Shown here: positions 18,164-27,628 of the stretch, one piece after another
Layout of the letters: each line of letters opens with the position of its first letter
Numbering within the stretch: position 1 is the stretch's first letter
NCBI GenBank assembly: GCA_012269545.1
Contig: JAAXKB010000002.1
Coordinates: 62,001-126,000 of the forward strand
Direction of reading: 5' to 3'
From: Gammaproteobacteria bacterium
GTDB taxonomy: Bacteria > Pseudomonadota > Gammaproteobacteria > Pseudomonadales > Azotimanducaceae
Length of the DNA stretch: 64,000 nucleotides
Notes under the pieces: generated by a model
The model's database searches: none
Told to the model about the DNA's origin: nothing
The model's input: the letters and a program-made list of their open reading frames with translations, nothing else
Made by a program: the position numbers and the translations under genes

Positions 18164-18895
18164 TTACCGGGTTTGTTGAGATCTCGAACGCTTCTCAGGG
18201 TTCGTGAAGCCGAGGTACAGATAGCCCAACAACAACACGATTGCCAGCCCGAACCAAGTAGCCGCGTACCCGCGGTGCTTTTCATCCGACAAGCGGGAGG
18301 CAAAGGGCGCCGCCACAAGTACGCTCGGTTGGCCGGGCTCCAAACGCAGCTCTGCTGGCCAAGTGCCTGACGTTGTAGACATCCTCGTCACGTTGGCTCG
18401 CTGCACCCGCTTAGGCCACTCGCCTGACCAATCTTGAGATCCCCAAGCTGGAATCAAACCCAACTGCGGCCATACAGTCGCAGTCAGCCGGAGAACACCC
18501 GGTGGTGTGAGCACGGCAGGCAGCGTCTGTCGGCCATTGGACGCGACGAAGCCTCGGTTGATTAGAACGCGGCCAACGCTATCGTCCTCAAATACCTGAT
18601 AGACCCAATAGCCCGTCGCCCCTTCGAGAACCTGATTATCCACGAAAAACATCTCGGGGTGGTATTGGCCCGTTAACCGCAAAGCTTGAAAGGGCTGGGA
18701 CAGCGTCTCCGAATTCGGTGTCTGGGGTAATTCCGTTAACTTTGACAGGTACTGGTTTTCCAGCTGCCGCTTATAGTCGCCGCGCTGTACCTGCCAATTC
18801 CCTAGGGCAAGCAATATCGGCATCATGAACAGAACAAATCCGGTCATTCGCCAACCTGGGGTAAACTTCGTTCTCACTTGATGATCACAGGGCAC
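18164..18895 (-). CDS. SURF1-family cytochrome oxidase assembly protein
   Basis: A 243-residue SURF1 protein. It has two membrane helices, one near the N-terminus (MTGFVLFMMPILLALGNWQV) and one near the C-terminus (YAATWFGLAIVLLLGYLYLG), with a soluble domain containing LTGQYHPEMFFVDNQV and GRVLINRGFV, as in the family. The start is a GTG with no strong ribosome-binding site; a second GTG at 18877 is equally possible. It is divergent from the DUF2909 gene, 38 bases away. Confidence 0.88.
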   Translation of the reverse strand: MPCDHQVRTKFTPGWRMTGFVLFMMPILLALGNWQVQRGDYKRQLENQYLSKLTELPQTPNSETLSQPFQALRLTGQYHPEMFFVDNQVLEGATGYWVYQVFEDDSVGRVLINRGFVASNGRQTLPAVLTPPGVLRLTATVWPQLGLIPAWGSQDWSGEWPKRVQRANVTRMSTTSGTWPAELRLEPGQPSVLVAAPFASRLSDEKHRGYAATWFGLAIVLLLGYLYLGFTNPEKRSRSQQTR

Positions 18896-18933
18896 TGATA
18901 TACTTGATCCGAACAGAACCGGAGTAGAGTCCG

Positions 18934-19191
18934 TTGCTCAAAGCCATCATCGTTATTTTACTAATCTGTGTCATTCTCAGCCTGATGAGTGGATTGGTGT
19001 TTTTGTTTAAAGATACCGGTAAACCGGAAAGCCGCCGGCTTTGGTACGCCTTGGGGGTGAGAATTACCTTTGCTACCTTGTTGGTTTTGGCTATCGGCTA
19101 CGGATTCTACACTGGTGAACTAAGGATGGGCTTGAATGCGCCATGGCATGGTGCGACACAAGCTGGCCCCCAGCCTGCTGAGGGAAGCTAA
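18934..19191 (+). CDS. Twin-transmembrane DUF2909 protein
   Basis: An 85-residue protein with two hydrophobic helices (IIVILLICVILSLMSGLVFL and ITFATLLVLAIGYGFY) separated by a short loop, KDTGKPESRR, characteristic of DUF2909. The start is TTG, supported by GGAG at 18921-18924. It sits between coxC and SURF1 in the opposite orientation, a conserved position, so a role in oxidase assembly is plausible but unproven. Confidence 0.85.
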   Translation: MLKAIIVILLICVILSLMSGLVFLFKDTGKPESRRLWYALGVRITFATLLVLAIGYGFYTGELRMGLNAPWHGATQAGPQPAEGS

Positions 19192-19208
19192 CCTCAAATC
19201 CAATCCAC

Positions 19209-19234
19209 AAAAAAGGGGCTTGCGCCCCTTTTTT
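19209..19234. terminator. Bidirectional rho-independent terminator
   Basis: GGGGC (19215-19219) pairs with GCCCC (19224-19228) around a TTGC loop, flanked by six A and six T. The symmetric A and T runs let it stop both the DUF2909 transcript (+) and the coxBA-cox11-coxC transcript (-), which converge here. Confidence 0.92.
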
Positions 19235-19261
19235 ATTGACGCCAAGGGCGCCAAATCCCGT

Positions 19262-20188
19262 CTAGACAACATAGACAAAGATAAATAAGCCCACCCAGAC
19301 AACGTCAACAAAGTGCCAGTACCAACTGGACGCCTCAAATCCAAAACAATCGTTCTCTGAAAAATGTCCCTTCAGGGCCCGGAACAGTTGAATCAGCAAC
19401 ATAAAGGTCCCCAAGGTCACGTGGAAACCGTGAAAGCCTGTCAGGATGAAGAATGTTGAACCGTAGATTCCGCTGCCCAGCGTAAGCCCAAGATCGTTGT
19501 AGGCGTGGACGTATTCTGCGACTTGAAGCACTAGGAAGATCGCACCAAGAAGAACCGTCAAACCCAACCAGCCGATTAGCTTATTGCGGTTCTGCGCCTT
19601 AATCGCATCATGTGCAAAGTGTACGGTAACGCTCGAGGACAAAAGTATTACGGTGTTATAGAAGGGCAAATACGCGCCCCAAGCACTGACATCGGTGACG
19701 CCCGGAGCTGCCATGCTCTGCACTGGATTCACGAATAGCTCGGGGTCAGGGTTTTGCACAACAGGCCAAGCTGCTTCAAAAGTCGGCCACAGGTAATTCG
19801 TAATGCCCTTGTCACCTTCTCCGCCCAACCAAGGCACAACGAAGGCACGAACGTAAAACAGAGCGCCAAAAAATGCGGCGAAGAACATGACTTCGGAAAA
19901 AATGAACCAGCCCATGCCCCAAACGTAACTGCGCTTTAACGATTCGTTGTTAAGGCCTGCAGTGTTCTCCTCCACGACCTTCGCAAACCAAAAGTAGAGA
20001 ACTAGAGCGACAATCGCGAACCCAACCGTCGACTGAGTTGCGTCACCCGTGCCACCCGCACTGACGTCGTTCAACCATCCCGCAAGACCCGTGACCATGA
20101 GCATCAGTCCAAAGGCCAAAAACACGGGGTACCATCCGGAGTCCGGTACGTAATAGATCGACTTGTCGACTTCTGCCGAATTAGCCAT
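19262..20188 (-). CDS. coxC: Cytochrome c oxidase subunit III
   Basis: A 308-residue subunit III of the aa3-type oxidase with seven predicted membrane helices. Conserved blocks include RSYVWGMGWFIFSEVMFFAAFF, HFAHDAIKA, GFHGFHVTLGTFMLLIQ and the C-terminal WYWHFVDVVWVGLFIFVYVV. It is the last gene of the operon and ends just before the bidirectional terminator. Confidence 0.95.
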   Translation of the reverse strand: MANSAEVDKSIYYVPDSGWYPVFLAFGLMLMVTGLAGWLNDVSAGGTGDATQSTVGFAIVALVLYFWFAKVVEENTAGLNNESLKRSYVWGMGWFIFSEVMFFAAFFGALFYVRAFVVPWLGGEGDKGITNYLWPTFEAAWPVVQNPDPELFVNPVQSMAAPGVTDVSAWGAYLPFYNTVILLSSSVTVHFAHDAIKAQNRNKLIGWLGLTVLLGAIFLVLQVAEYVHAYNDLGLTLGSGIYGSTFFILTGFHGFHVTLGTFMLLIQLFRALKGHFSENDCFGFEASSWYWHFVDVVWVGLFIFVYVV

Positions 20189-20214
20189 GAGATTCCTCCA
20201 CTTGAAAACTGTTG

Positions 20215-20814
20215 TTAACCGCCAGCCGTAGGCAGTTGGTCTAGTGGGCCTGCCCCCTGAGCGGCCGAGATATCCACGCGATCTGTTATGTCAAAAAGCG
20301 CATAGCTCAAATTAATTGAGCCCACGTTTTTCGGCAACTCCCTGCCCACGATAAAGCGCATCGGCATTTCCACCTCTTCTCCAGGCTGCAGCAGCTGCTG
20401 TTCAAAGCAAAAGCATTCTGTCTTGTGAAAAAACTCGGTGGCAGAAATTGGCACAAGCGATGGTATCGCCTGTGCCACCATGGGCCTGTTCGTCGTGTTC
20501 TTTACATAAAAACTGACGGTTTTCGCTTCACCGGGGTGGACCCTCACCGCACCCTGGCCAGACCAAAACTCCCATGGCATTCCCTCGTTCGTGTTCGTCA
20601 AAAAATTGACCTTGATTAACCGGGTCCGATCAGGCTCGGCGCTGGCTTCATCGAACACGTAGGGGCCGCCGGTCTTCCCGTTTAGCCCCGTCACTTCACA
20701 GAACAAGTCATACAGCGGTACAAGAGCGAACGCAAATCCGCACATGCCTAGCACGATTAAGGACAGCTTTTTTACCGTCCTTTTAATTTCCGCTTGTTGA
20801 GTTTGCTCCGTCAT
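20215..20814 (-). CDS. Cytochrome c oxidase assembly protein CtaG/Cox11
   Basis: A 199-residue copper chaperone for the CuB site. It has one N-terminal membrane helix (LIVLGMCGFAFALVPLYDLFC), and a periplasmic immunoglobulin-like domain with the copper motif KTECFCFEQQ and PMRFIVGRELP. It lies between coxA and coxC, the usual order. Confidence 0.95.
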   Translation of the reverse strand: MTEQTQQAEIKRTVKKLSLIVLGMCGFAFALVPLYDLFCEVTGLNGKTGGPYVFDEASAEPDRTRLIKVNFLTNTNEGMPWEFWSGQGAVRVHPGEAKTVSFYVKNTTNRPMVAQAIPSLVPISATEFFHKTECFCFEQQLLQPGEEVEMPMRFIVGRELPKNVGSINLSYALFDITDRVDISAAQGAGPLDQLPTAGG

Positions 20815-20826
20815 AACTCGCCGGTC

Positions 20827-22431
20827 TTAGCCGAGCACCTCTTCATCTTTCACTGCCGGTGGATGCGTGAACGAGTGATATGGTGCAGGAGAAGGCAAAG
20901 TCCATTCCAGGCCTTTGGCGCCTTCCCAGGAACGATCTGCTGCCGGCTGCCCGGAGCGGATCGCCTTGATGATCACGTACAGGAAGAATACCTGAGACAA
21001 CCCGAAGATGAAGGCACCGACGCTTGAAATCATATTGAAGTCAGCGAACTGCAAAGGATAATCAGGAATACGGCGTGGCATACCCGCAAGGCCGGAGAAA
21101 TGCTGGGGGAAAAACGTCACGTTCACGCCGACAAAAGAAAGCCAGAAGTGAATTTTGCCCAGTGTTTCGTCGTACATCTTGCCGGTCCACTTGGGGAACC
21201 AGAAATAGACGGCAGCGATGATTGAGAACAGTGCTCCGGGAACTAGCACGTAGTGGAAGTGAGCAACCACGAAGTAAGTATCGTGATACTGATAGTCCAC
21301 AGGCGTAATGGCCAGCATCAGCCCTGAAAATCCACCCATCGTAAAGAGCACTACAAAGGCAATGGCGAACAACATGGGCGTTTCAAAAGTCATCGATCCG
21401 CGCCACATGGTGGCGATCCAATTAAACACCTTCACGCCGGTCGGCACCGCAATCAGCATGGTGCTATACATGAAGAACAGCTGGCCCGCCAACGGCATAC
21501 CTACTGTAAACATGTGGTGCGCCCACACGATGAATGACAAGAAAGCAATGGACGCCACTGCATAGACCATAGAGGTGTAGCCGAACAATCGCTTGCGAGC
21601 AAACGCCGGAATGATATGCGAGACGATACCGAAGGCGGGCAAGATCATAATGTAGACCTCTGGGTGCCCAAAGAACCAGAAAATGTGCTGGAACATCACC
21701 GGATCCCCGCCGCCTGCCGCGTTGAAGAAGCTAGTGTCGAAGTGGATGTCGAACAGCATCATGGTAACCGCGCCCGCGAGCACAGGCATTACTGCGATAA
21801 GCAGATACGCCGTGATCAGCCATGTCCAAACGAACATCGGCATTTTCATCAGCGTCATGCCAGGCGCACGCATGTTCAGAATGGTCGCGATGATGTTGAT
21901 GCTGCCCATAATGGATGAGGCGCCCATCAAGTGAACTGCGAAAATGAAATACGTGACCGAAGGCGGCGCATAGGTCGTAGACAGCGGTGCATAAAACGTC
22001 CAACCAAAGTTGGGACCACCGCCTTCCATGAACAGCGTCGATATCATCATGCCGAAGGCGAAGGGCAGGATCCAAAATGACAGGTTGTTCATACGCGGCA
22101 ACGCCATGTCCGGCGCACCGACCTGCATCGGGATCAACCAGTTCGCCAGGCCAACGAATGCTGGCATGATAGCCCCGAAAACCATGATCAAGCCGTGATT
22201 GGTCGTCATCTGGTTGAAGAACTCTGGCTGCACAAATTGCAACCCGGGCTGAAACAGCTCAGCTCGAATAACCAGAGCTAGAACCCCGCCAACCAAAAAC
22301 ATCGCAAAGCTGAACCAGAGATACAGCGTACCAATGTCTTTGTGGTTTGTTGTAAACAGCCAGCGCTTGAGGCCCTTGGCCGGCCCATGTGCGTGGTCGT
22401 CGTGATGATCTGCGTGAATAACTTCGCTCAT
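20827..22431 (-). CDS. coxA: Cytochrome c oxidase subunit I
   Basis: The 534-residue catalytic subunit with twelve membrane helices. The HPEVY block (WFFGHPEVYIMILPAFG) supplies the CuB His cross-linked to Tyr. WAHHMFTVGMP gives two further CuB ligands, and VAHFHYVLVPGALFS the haem a3 and haem a histidines. The N-terminus carries a histidine-rich tail (HADHHDDHAHG). It follows coxB by nine bases in a coxB-coxA-cox11-coxC operon. Confidence 0.97.
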   Translation of the reverse strand: MSEVIHADHHDDHAHGPAKGLKRWLFTTNHKDIGTLYLWFSFAMFLVGGVLALVIRAELFQPGLQFVQPEFFNQMTTNHGLIMVFGAIMPAFVGLANWLIPMQVGAPDMALPRMNNLSFWILPFAFGMMISTLFMEGGGPNFGWTFYAPLSTTYAPPSVTYFIFAVHLMGASSIMGSINIIATILNMRAPGMTLMKMPMFVWTWLITAYLLIAVMPVLAGAVTMMLFDIHFDTSFFNAAGGGDPVMFQHIFWFFGHPEVYIMILPAFGIVSHIIPAFARKRLFGYTSMVYAVASIAFLSFIVWAHHMFTVGMPLAGQLFFMYSTMLIAVPTGVKVFNWIATMWRGSMTFETPMLFAIAFVVLFTMGGFSGLMLAITPVDYQYHDTYFVVAHFHYVLVPGALFSIIAAVYFWFPKWTGKMYDETLGKIHFWLSFVGVNVTFFPQHFSGLAGMPRRIPDYPLQFADFNMISSVGAFIFGLSQVFFLYVIIKAIRSGQPAADRSWEGAKGLEWTLPSPAPYHSFTHPPAVKDEEVLG

Positions 22432-22440
22432 GACTATTCC

Positions 22441-23595
22441 TTACTGACCGTTAGATAAATTAATGACATCTTGAGGCTGCGACATGTCGCCGGCGTTGTT
22501 GCCAAAGGCGTGTCGCTGATAATGAACTACGGCGGCAAGTTGAGCGGGGTCAAGCTGCCGACCAAATGCCTGCATCGCTGTACCCGGCACGCCGTCTATA
22601 ACCAATTTTAGATGGTCGTCCCGAGGGCCCATGGCGACAGCAGATCCTGCGATTGCCGGGAAAACTGGCGCAACGCCTTCCCCGTTTGCCATGTGGCAAG
22701 AAGCGCAGTAAGTGCCGTACACCGTATCCCCCTGCGCCATCAACTCTTCGTGGGTCATTGCCTCGCCTATGCTTTCTTGACGAACGAGTTCTGACGAAAC
22801 CTGAGAGGCATACCACGCGTCGAATTCTGCTTCGGGCAGTACTTCAACGACAATGGGCATGAATCCGTGATCCTTGCCGCACAATTCTGTGCACTGACCT
22901 CGGTATATCCCCGGCTCTTCTACGATGGTCCAAAGCTCATTTAACATGCCCGGCACTGCGTCGCGCTTAATTCCGAAATCTGGCACCCACCATGCGTGAA
23001 TAACGTCCTCGGCAGTGATCAGGAAACGAACCTTACGATTGGTGGGGATACGTAGGTGCTCGTCCACGTCCAACAGATAGTTCTCGCCTTTCACCGATTG
23101 ATTGTAAATCTCTTCTCGGGGAGTCGACATAACAGAGAAGAACGAGAGCGTGTTGTTGTAATCTTCATCCAGATATTTGTACTGCCATTTCCACTGATAG
23201 CCGCGAACTTCAATGGACATATCCTCGCCGCCGGTGTCGTACATCGCCACCAACACTTGCGTCGCTGGAACGGCCATCACGATCAGAATCAGCGTAGGAA
23301 CAATCGTCCAAGCCAACTCAAGCTTGGTGCTGTCGTGAAACGTTGCGGCTTCAGCGCCGCGAGACTTTCGATGGTTAAACACCGACCAGAACAACACGCC
23401 GAAAACGAGCACGCCAATCGCAACGCAGATCAAAAAGATGATCATATGCAGATCGTAAACTTGTCGACTGATATCCGTGACGCCTACACGAAGATTCAAC
23501 TCATCAGCGGCGGCGACACCGGTCAAAAGTAGCGACGCCAATGCAACGGTCATGCGCCAGAGCCGATGTTTCATTCTGCAAAGCTGGTTTTTCAT
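22441..23595 (-). CDS. coxB: Cytochrome c oxidase subunit II with C-terminal cytochrome c domain
   Basis: A caa3-like subunit II of 384 residues from the ATG at 23595, which opens a signal peptide ending GVAAADE; the 28 codons open further upstream would precede it. Two membrane helices follow, then the CuA domain (GQCTELCGKDHGFM). A C-terminal extension carries a haem c site (YCASCHMANGEG) with an AMQAFGRQL segment likely to supply the Met ligand. The fused cytochrome can pass electrons from soluble donors such as cytochrome c4. Confidence 0.94.
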   Translation of the reverse strand: MKNQLCRMKHRLWRMTVALASLLLTGVAAADELNLRVGVTDISRQVYDLHMIIFLICVAIGVLVFGVLFWSVFNHRKSRGAEAATFHDSTKLELAWTIVPTLILIVMAVPATQVLVAMYDTGGEDMSIEVRGYQWKWQYKYLDEDYNNTLSFFSVMSTPREEIYNQSVKGENYLLDVDEHLRIPTNRKVRFLITAEDVIHAWWVPDFGIKRDAVPGMLNELWTIVEEPGIYRGQCTELCGKDHGFMPIVVEVLPEAEFDAWYASQVSSELVRQESIGEAMTHEELMAQGDTVYGTYCASCHMANGEGVAPVFPAIAGSAVAMGPRDDHLKLVIDGVPGTAMQAFGRQLDPAQLAAVVHYQRHAFGNNAGDMSQPQDVINLSNGQ

Positions 23596-24051
23596 ACTGC
23601 TATGTCTCTCTACCTTAGTTCGCGGAGCCAAAATCTGCTGCTCCGTGTTGTCCAACACTCCGACGCCCTTTTTGATCATAGTTATATCGAAGCGTATTTT
23701 TTAAACACACCATCAACCCGATCAGTGACCTGCGCAAAACCCTGTGCAAGCTCAGCCCTTGCTCAACGCAGTTTTCTCTAAAGCGAATTGGGAGATCACT
23801 CAAATGCCAGCGAGTTTCTGAGCCTTACTGCCTCTCAACCCAGCTATCGTCGCGACGTGTTGCTCTAATTCGGTCCCTTCTCATTCCGAACTGACCAATT
23901 TGACGCGGATGACAGCTTAGTGCGCCGACTGCTTGCACGAATCGACTCATGCGAAAGCGACAGAAGTATAGCAGCCAGTGACTGGTCGGCAACTCGTTCG
24001 ACACAGAAAACTTGGACAATTCCAATTATTTACGAGGCGTTTCTCGCTCGC
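23596..24051. other. Intergenic region upstream of coxB
   Basis: About 450 bases without a supported gene. It should hold the cox operon promoter. On the minus strand a TATAAC hexamer (23681-23686) lies in an A/T-rich patch, but a well-spaced -35 is not clear. I see no RNA gene or repeat. Confidence 0.4.
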
Positions 24052-24345
24052 TTAAGAGGACTTTGGCCCAGTGAGATCAATGATCTTTACCGTCTCTACC
24101 TTGGTTGTCGTCTGCCGACTTTTTTCATAGCGTGCCCTTGGCAAGGGAGCAGTCACGGCTGCTTGGTCTGGATCCAAGGCTTCGGTGAACCCACAGGACA
24201 CGCAGCGTCGACGAATCGCCTCGGTCGCTATGTCATTGAGGCTTTTTGACTCGAGCGATTGTGTCACAGCTTCAATCACGATCCGATCTACCGCTTGGCA
24301 TGAAGGGCATACCGCGCCAGAGATAAAGCGCTTTGCTTGAGTCAC
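24052..24345 (-). CDS. YheV-family putative zinc-ribbon protein
   Basis: A 97-residue protein from the GTG at 24345, which has AGGAGA a few bases upstream; the 18 codons open before it are unlikely to be translated. The core TQAKRFISGAVCPSCQAVDRI followed by RRRCVSCGFTE gives two CxxC knuckles for one zinc, matching the YheV/DUF2387 family. The C-terminus is less conserved and longer than in E. coli YheV. The cellular role of the family is not known. Confidence 0.83.
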   Translation of the reverse strand: MTQAKRFISGAVCPSCQAVDRIVIEAVTQSLESKSLNDIATEAIRRRCVSCGFTEALDPDQAAVTAPLPRARYEKSRQTTTKVETVKIIDLTGPKSS

Positions 24346-24402
24346 AGTGATTCTCCTAACTTTTTCAGCCCGCCGCATCGCCGCATTCGTTGCACACACA
24401 TT

Positions 24403-25281
24403 TTACGACGTTTTGTGTCGCAAACTCGCGTACACAGACTCAGTATCCGGACGGCAGCCCAACCATATCCGATAACTCTCAGCGGCCTGCTCCACCAACA
24501 TACCCAAGCCATCTGCGCTCAGTAGAGCACCTTGTGCCTGAGCCCAACGCGCGAAATGCGCTTGCTCCCCGTAGCTAAGGTCGTAACACAGGCGGCCCGC
24601 GACCAAGGCCGGTGACAGCCTCTGCAAACCGTCAGGCGCTTCCCGGCTGGCATCTCTTGGTTGCTTGGAGTCTTGGTTCAAGCCAGAGGATGTACTGTTT
24701 ACAATCAATTGTACTTCCGGGACATCGTCTGTCAGCTGATCAAAGCCTACAGCAGTTATTCGGTCAGGATACTCTTGATCAAACCGCTCAACCAACGCCT
24801 GCGCATTTGCAACCGTTCGGTTCGCTATACAAATTTTCCCGATACCGGCGTCAAAAAGCGGCTGAATAATGCCTCTGCAAGCGCCACCGGCACCCAAAAT
24901 CAGAGCATTCAAACCGCTAAGCGATGCGCCGTAACGAACTTGAAGATCACGCACCATGCCTAGGCCATCCGTGTTGTAGCCGACAACATCACCGTCTTGT
25001 AGGGCAAGGGTATTCACCGCCCCGGCCGCTGCAGCCAGCCCATCCAGCCGATCCGCAAACTGGTAGGCGTCACGTTTAAAAGGCACCGTCACGTTCAGGC
25101 CCACTCCGCCTTGCTGAAAAAATGTCGCCGCGCCATCCCTAAACTCTTCGCGATCAAATAAATAACGCTGGTACACCACGTCATGGCCAAGCGAGGCGGC
25201 AAAGGCTTGATGAATGTCCGGCGAAAGAGAATGTGCAATAGGATTGCCCGCCACACCTAATTGATACGCGAAATGACTCAT
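24403..25281 (-). CDS. aroE: Shikimate dehydrogenase
   Basis: A 292-residue NADPH-dependent enzyme of aromatic amino acid synthesis. Substrate-site blocks are NPIAHSLSPDIHQAFA, NVTVPFKRDAYQFAD (catalytic Lys) and NTDGLGMVRDL (catalytic Asp). The nucleotide-binding loop is ALILGAGGACRGI with NRT for the NADP phosphate. It overlaps tsaC by four bases (ATGA). Confidence 0.95.
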   Translation of the reverse strand: MSHFAYQLGVAGNPIAHSLSPDIHQAFAASLGHDVVYQRYLFDREEFRDGAATFFQQGGVGLNVTVPFKRDAYQFADRLDGLAAAAGAVNTLALQDGDVVGYNTDGLGMVRDLQVRYGASLSGLNALILGAGGACRGIIQPLFDAGIGKICIANRTVANAQALVERFDQEYPDRITAVGFDQLTDDVPEVQLIVNSTSSGLNQDSKQPRDASREAPDGLQRLSPALVAGRLCYDLSYGEQAHFARWAQAQGALLSADGLGMLVEQAAESYRIWLGCRPDTESVYASLRHKTS

Positions 25282-25829
25282 CGCGACGCCTCTCTTAGCA
25301 CCGTGCCGTCTAGGTCGATAATCGTGCTGGCACCGGTATAGCCCGAAGTCTCCCCGGGCACGACGAGGTCCACTTCGGCGCCAAAGTGTTTCCGAGCTTG
25401 GGCAAAATGCAGTGCCGGCGGCTCACCTGCTCGATTCAAAGATGTCGATACCAAGGGCCCACCAAAGGCTGCAGCAATTTCACGAGCTTGAGTGTGATCC
25501 GGCACTCGACACGCCACCGTCTCATGCTGTCCCCGAATCGATCGCGGATACATGTGTCCGGGTAACAGCCACGTTACATGGCCGGGCCAACTGGCCTCGA
25601 CTTGCGCACGCAAATCGACGGCCACTCCATTGAGTACATGTTCAAACGCATCCGACGATGCGCCGATGAGCAACATACCTTTGGCGGCCTCACGACCTTT
25701 GATCGCTAAAATACGATTTAACGCTTCGCGGTTTGCAGGATCACAGGCCAAACCCCACACGCCTTCGGTGGCATGAGCAATGACGCCCCCCGTCCTGAGA
25801 CAGGCAGCGACATTGACCACGTCGATCAC
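25278..25829 (-). CDS. tsaC: Threonylcarbamoyl-AMP synthase TsaC (YrdC/Sua5 family)
   Basis: A 183-residue YrdC domain without the Sua5 C-terminal domain, hence the TsaC form. It makes threonylcarbamoyl-adenylate for t6A37 tRNA modification. Typical blocks are GGVIAHATEGVWGLACDP, RILAIKGREAAKGMLLIG and VSTSLNRAGEPP. It overlaps both purE and aroE by four bases, forming a tight coupled run. Confidence 0.93.
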   Translation of the reverse strand: MIDVVNVAACLRTGGVIAHATEGVWGLACDPANREALNRILAIKGREAAKGMLLIGASSDAFEHVLNGVAVDLRAQVEASWPGHVTWLLPGHMYPRSIRGQHETVACRVPDHTQAREIAAAFGGPLVSTSLNRAGEPPALHFAQARKHFGAEVDLVVPGETSGYTGASTIIDLDGTVLREASR

Positions 25830-26326
25830 GACTTTAGTGAAGCTTGAACCGACTCGTTTTGAGCCTCGACTTTAGCCCGATTATCGCTGCGATCCTGAAC
25901 TACCTTCTGATGCAAGGCGTCATCGGCTACGGCGAGAATTTGCGCCGCCAAATAGGCAGCGTTCTTTGCGCCTGCCTTACCCACCGCGACTGTCGCCACT
26001 GGAATTCCGCCTGGCATCTGTGCGGTGGAGAGCAAGGCATCGAAACCTTGAAGGGGACCGCTATCAATCGGCACGCCGATGACTGGGCGCTGGGTGTGCG
26101 CGGCAACGGCACCCGCCAAGTGCGCGGCCATGCCAGCAGCACAAATAAATACGCGGCAGCCGCGGTCTTCCGCATCCTGCACGTAGGTTTGAGTACCCGC
26201 TGGAGTTCGGTGAGCACTTGTCACCCTGACTTCAAAACGAATACCCAGAGAGTCCAACATTGACGTGGTCGATTGCATGACAGGCCAATCTGACTCGGAC
26301 CCCATTAAAACGGCAACCCAGCTCAT
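25826..26326 (-). CDS. purE: N5-carboxyaminoimidazole ribonucleotide mutase
   Basis: A 166-residue PurE class I protein of purine synthesis. [20 protein letters not shown] and [19 protein letters not shown] are the substrate-binding loops. I start at the ATG at 26326, which has GGAG eight bases upstream and overlaps the dprA stop (ATGA). No purK is visible beside it. Confidence 0.94.
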   Translation of the reverse strand: MSWVAVLMGSESDWPVMQSTTSMLDSLGIRFEVRVTSAHRTPAGTQTYVQDAEDRGCRVFICAAGMAAHLAGAVAAHTQRPVIGVPIDSGPLQGFDALLSTAQMPGGIPVATVAVGKAGAKNAAYLAAQILAVADDALHQKVVQDRSDNRAKVEAQNESVQASLKS

Positions 26327-27474
26327 CTTTTTCTCCGGCGGTGTGAGGGCACGCAAATATACCCGTCAGGTCCTTGTCGGACAAACCCAGAAAGCTGCAA
26401 TTCCATCAAACATTGGCTAACACGCTGTGAGTCTCCACTTATTAGCACGACTATCTCGTCCAGTTGACGCGGTTCTGCCACAATGTTCTTCAGGATCTGC
26501 GCCGACATTTCATCCAACGGCACTGGCGCTGACGAAACCTCGATGGCTGTGTCAGTAGTCGTGGGAGAAATTTCAGGTAGACCTATTTCTTCCGCAATCT
26601 CCTCCACACTGGTCACCAAAGCAGCACCTTGGCGAATCATTCGGTGGCAGCCTGCACTCAAGGGGCTCAAAGCCGGGCCCGGCACCGCGCACAGGTCTCT
26701 GCCTTGTTCAAGTGCTAGGCGCGCAGTGATCAAGGAACCACTTTTAACGCCCGCTTCAACCAGAACGGTCAATTCGGACAAGCCGCTGATAAGTCGATTA
26801 CGCTCGGGGAACTGGTATGGCCTTGGTCCCACGTCCGGTGGATATTCAGTTATCAAAAGTCCGTCGGCACTGAGAATTGCGTTCGCCAATCCGCGGTTCT
26901 GTTTTGGGTACAGGTGCACAAAACCCGAACCCAACACCGCTACAGTTTTTCCTTCAGGAATCGTCAATGCCCCGCGATGGGCGGCGGCATCAATACCCAC
27001 AGCCAAGCCGCTGGCTACGGTACAGCCTCGCAGCACCAATTCCGCGGCTAAGCTCTGCGCCATGGCGCGGCCAGACTCGGTGCTTTTACGAGCGCCAACC
27101 AACGCGACACAGCGCTGCTCTAACACCGCCAAATTGCCAAGACAAAACAAAACCAGCGGTGGGTCGGGAATGTGCTTAAGCATTCGCGGATACGCTGAGT
27201 CATAAAAACCGATCACGCGATAGTCAGCGTCCAGCGGGTCACTCGGGGGGCAATCGGCATGGCTAAAAGCGGCTAACGGTATTTTGCGTCGATATCGGTC
27301 ACTCGGCTTGCCGGATCCCTGCAATAAGGCTTCGGGCGACGGGTCGCCCGCTAACCACTGCGCGATCGTTTGGCGCGACCAGTGCGCAAGAAGAACACAC
27401 AAACGCCGAGTGGCGGGGCTGCAATCGGCGGCTACACGCCCGTTCGCTGACCATTCCCCAGTAGAATTGTTCAT
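26323..27474 (-). CDS. dprA: DNA-processing protein DprA
   Basis: A 383-residue protein that loads RecA on incoming single-stranded DNA during transformation. The extended Rossmann fold is recognisable: VALVGARKSTESGRAMAQSL, VASGLAVGIDAAAHRGAL, TVAVLGSGFVHLYPKQN and PERNRLISGLSELTVLVEAG. A winged-helix-like C-terminal domain follows (residues about 320-380). It is the first gene of a coupled run with purE, tsaC and aroE. Confidence 0.94.
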   Translation of the reverse strand: MNNSTGEWSANGRVAADCSPATRRLCVLLAHWSRQTIAQWLAGDPSPEALLQGSGKPSDRYRRKIPLAAFSHADCPPSDPLDADYRVIGFYDSAYPRMLKHIPDPPLVLFCLGNLAVLEQRCVALVGARKSTESGRAMAQSLAAELVLRGCTVASGLAVGIDAAAHRGALTIPEGKTVAVLGSGFVHLYPKQNRGLANAILSADGLLITEYPPDVGPRPYQFPERNRLISGLSELTVLVEAGVKSGSLITARLALEQGRDLCAVPGPALSPLSAGCHRMIRQGAALVTSVEEIAEEIGLPEISPTTTDTAIEVSSAPVPLDEMSAQILKNIVAEPRQLDEIVVLISGDSQRVSQCLMELQLSGFVRQGPDGYICVPSHRRRKR

Positions 27475-27628
27475 GCGCTTTCAATTGCCTCAACTCGATG
27501 GCCACGTTATAGCCGCATAAACAGCGGAACGAGGATCATCAAAGTCTTCAATGTCTGTGCGAGATTTCTTATCTAAGCGGTATACTGCCGCCCTCTCGGC
27601 AATACTGCGCTTCAAACGACAGCACAAG

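Noticed and set aside
19412-19428. parS-like CACGTG in coxC
   Set aside because: The arms deviate at several positions, and it is coding sequence of a conserved protein.
26483-27205. 240-codon plus-strand ORF opposite dprA
   Set aside because: It lies wholly antisense to a well-conserved DprA; its product shows no family features.
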